Part shown: in pieces, positions 62,991 through 64,000 of the stretch
Numbering within the stretch: position 1 is the stretch's first letter
Layout of the letters: the number at the start of each line of letters is the position of its first letter
From: Hyphomicrobiales bacterium
GTDB taxonomy: Bacteria > Pseudomonadota > Alphaproteobacteria > Rhizobiales > Beijerinckiaceae
Direction: 5' to 3'
Assembly: GCA_027483895.1 (NCBI GenBank)
Contig: JAIXTP010000021.1
Coordinates: 1-64,000, forward strand
Length of the DNA stretch: 64,000 bases
Notes under the pieces: model-generated
What the model was told of the DNA's origin: nothing
Database searches by the model: none
Seen by the model: the letters and a program-made list of their open reading frames with translations, nothing else
Program-made: the position numbers and the translations under genes

Positions 62991-64000
62991 ATGCCCACCG
63001 AACCCCGCCGCGTCACGCGCGCCCTTCTTTCCGTTTCCGACAAGGCGGGGCTGATCCCCTTCGCTCAGGAACTGCACGCGATGGGCGTCGCGCTCGTCTC
63101 GACGGGCGGGACCCGGCAGGCGCTGGCCGATGCGGGCCTGCCCGTCTCCGACGTGTCCGATCTCACGGGCTTTCCGGAAATGATGGACGGCCGCGTGAAG
63201 ACGCTGCATCCCGCCGTCCACGGCGGCCTGCTCGCGATCCGGTCCAACCCCGTGCATCAGGCGGCGATGCTCGCGCACGGCATCGGCCCGATCGATCTTC
63301 TGGTCGTGAACCTCTACCCGTTCGAGGCGACGGTCGCGGCGGGCAAGCCTTACGAAGACTGCATCGAGAACATCGATATCGGCGGCCCGGCGATGATCCG
63401 CGCGGCGGCGAAGAACCATGACGACGTGGCCGTCGTGGTCGATGTGGCGGATTACGAAGCCGTTCTCTCGGAAATGCGGGCGAATGCGGGGGCGACGACC
63501 CTCCGCCTCCGCCGCAGCCTCGCGGCCAAGGCCTATGCGCGGACCGGCTCCTACGACGCGGCGATCTCCAATTGGTTCGCCGCGCAGCTCGGGGAGACGA
63601 CGCCGACCTATCGCGCGCTCGGGGGCACCCTCTCCGAGCCGATGCGCTACGGCGAGAACCCGCATCAATGGGCGGGTTTCTACCGGACGGCGGAGAACCG
63701 TCCCGGCGTTTCGACCGCGCGTCAGGTGCAGGGCAAGCAGCTCAGCTACAACAACATCAACGACACCGACGCGGCCTTCGAGGCGGTGGCGGAGTTCGAC
63801 CCGGCGCGCACCGCGGGCGTCGTGATCGTGAAGCACGCCAATCCCTGCGGCGTCGCGGAAGGCGCCACGCTGCGCGAGGCCTATGAAAAGGCGCTGCGCT
63901 GCGATCCGGTCTCGGCCTTCGGCGGCATCGTCGCGCTGAACCGCCGGCTCGATCTCGATGCCGCGAAGGCGATCGTCGAGATCTTCACCGAGGTGATCAT
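62991..64000 (+). CDS. purH: AICAR transformylase/IMP cyclohydrolase, partial
   Basis: The first 336 residues of PurH, the last two steps of IMP synthesis. The N-terminal MGS-like cyclohydrolase domain has [31 protein letters not shown] and [15 protein letters not shown]. The AICAR transformylase domain begins near [11 protein letters not shown] and includes [11 protein letters not shown]. Truncated only by the window end. Uses formyl-tetrahydrofolate from the FolD reaction. Confidence 0.97.
   Translation, partial: MPTEPRRVTRALLSVSDKAGLIPFAQELHAMGVALVSTGGTRQALADAGLPVSDVSDLTGFPEMMDGRVKTLHPAVHGGLLAIRSNPVHQAAMLAHGIGPIDLLVVNLYPFEATVAAGKPYEDCIENIDIGGPAMIRAAAKNHDDVAVVVDVADYEAVLSEMRANAGATTLRLRRSLAAKAYARTGSYDAAISNWFAAQLGETTPTYRALGGTLSEPMRYGENPHQWAGFYRTAENRPGVSTARQVQGKQLSYNNINDTDAAFEAVAEFDPARTAGVVIVKHANPCGVAEGATLREAYEKALRCDPVSAFGGIVALNRRLDLDAAKAIVEIFTEVI

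Overview
This window comes from a GC-rich alphaproteobacterium, most likely Hyphomicrobiales (Rhizobiales). The lineage is inferred from high GC with GTG/TTG starts, the ethylmalonyl-CoA pathway genes, and gene orders I know from alphaproteobacteria: hemC-hemD-mic60-hemY, tsaD-gpsA beside hemC, ftsE-ftsX followed by a DUF218 gene and plsC, rsmB-heparinase-purH, and yggT-yggU-folD. Nearly all of the window is chromosomal housekeeping and central-carbon sequence. I see no prophage, insertion sequence or CRISPR array.

Layout. 1-2.8 kb: TCA genes mdh and sucC (cut by the window edge) and a TetR regulator. 2.8-9.9 kb: an ethylmalonyl-CoA pathway cluster with ethylmalonyl-CoA mutase, crotonyl-CoA carboxylase/reductase and methylsuccinyl-CoA dehydrogenase, interrupted by a BrkB-type membrane protein and an EamA permease. 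9.9-14.9 kb: a host-attachment family protein, a trans-sulfuration enzyme, tRNA-Ala and a run of small or poorly characterised genes. 14.9-17.1 kb: a metallophosphoesterase and a Ser/Thr kinase fused to a universal-stress domain. 17.1-19.9 kb: the EF-P lysylation module epmB, epmA, efp. 20-26 kb: yggT (strikingly AT-rich), yggU, folD, an SbmA/BclA-type ABC transporter, an enoyl-CoA hydratase, a core-length methionine synthase and a cold-shock protein.

26.1-36.8 kb is a ten-gene minus-strand uronate catabolism operon: GntR regulator, uxaC, a four-gene ABC importer, kduI, kduD, uxuA, uxuB, with a GTATAC-type operator in front. It should carry glucuronate and 4,5-unsaturated uronates to 2-keto-3-deoxygluconate; the kinase and aldolase that would follow are not here. 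36.8-37.3 kb holds an orphan promoter-to-terminator unit and tRNA-Gly. 37.4-45.5 kb: prolyl-tRNA editing, CnoX, a Lon-N domain protein, a Trm112-like protein, plsC, a DUF218 protein, ftsXE, hpt, tspO, an amidotransferase and an orphan PemK/MazF-like toxin. 45.5-45.65 kb holds a candidate structured small RNA with its own promoter and terminator. 45.7-55.4 kb: acsA, an EVE protein, a TagO-like secreted protein, gpsA, tsaD, then hemC, hemD, mic60 and hemY. 55.4-64 kb: tRNA-Thr, two exported proteins, a lytic transglycosylase, a chromate transporter, MAPEG and DUF1674 genes, rsmB, a heparinase II/III-like gene and purH (cut by the window end).

Taken together: acsA supplies acetyl-CoA, the ethylmalonyl-CoA genes assimilate it without isocitrate lyase, and mdh and sucC belong to the cycle that receives the products. 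The most interesting items are the two candidate RNA units (about 37.05 and 45.53 kb), the kinase-USP/phosphoesterase pair, the uronate operon with its unusual transporter, and the compositionally foreign yggT sitting in a conserved gene order.
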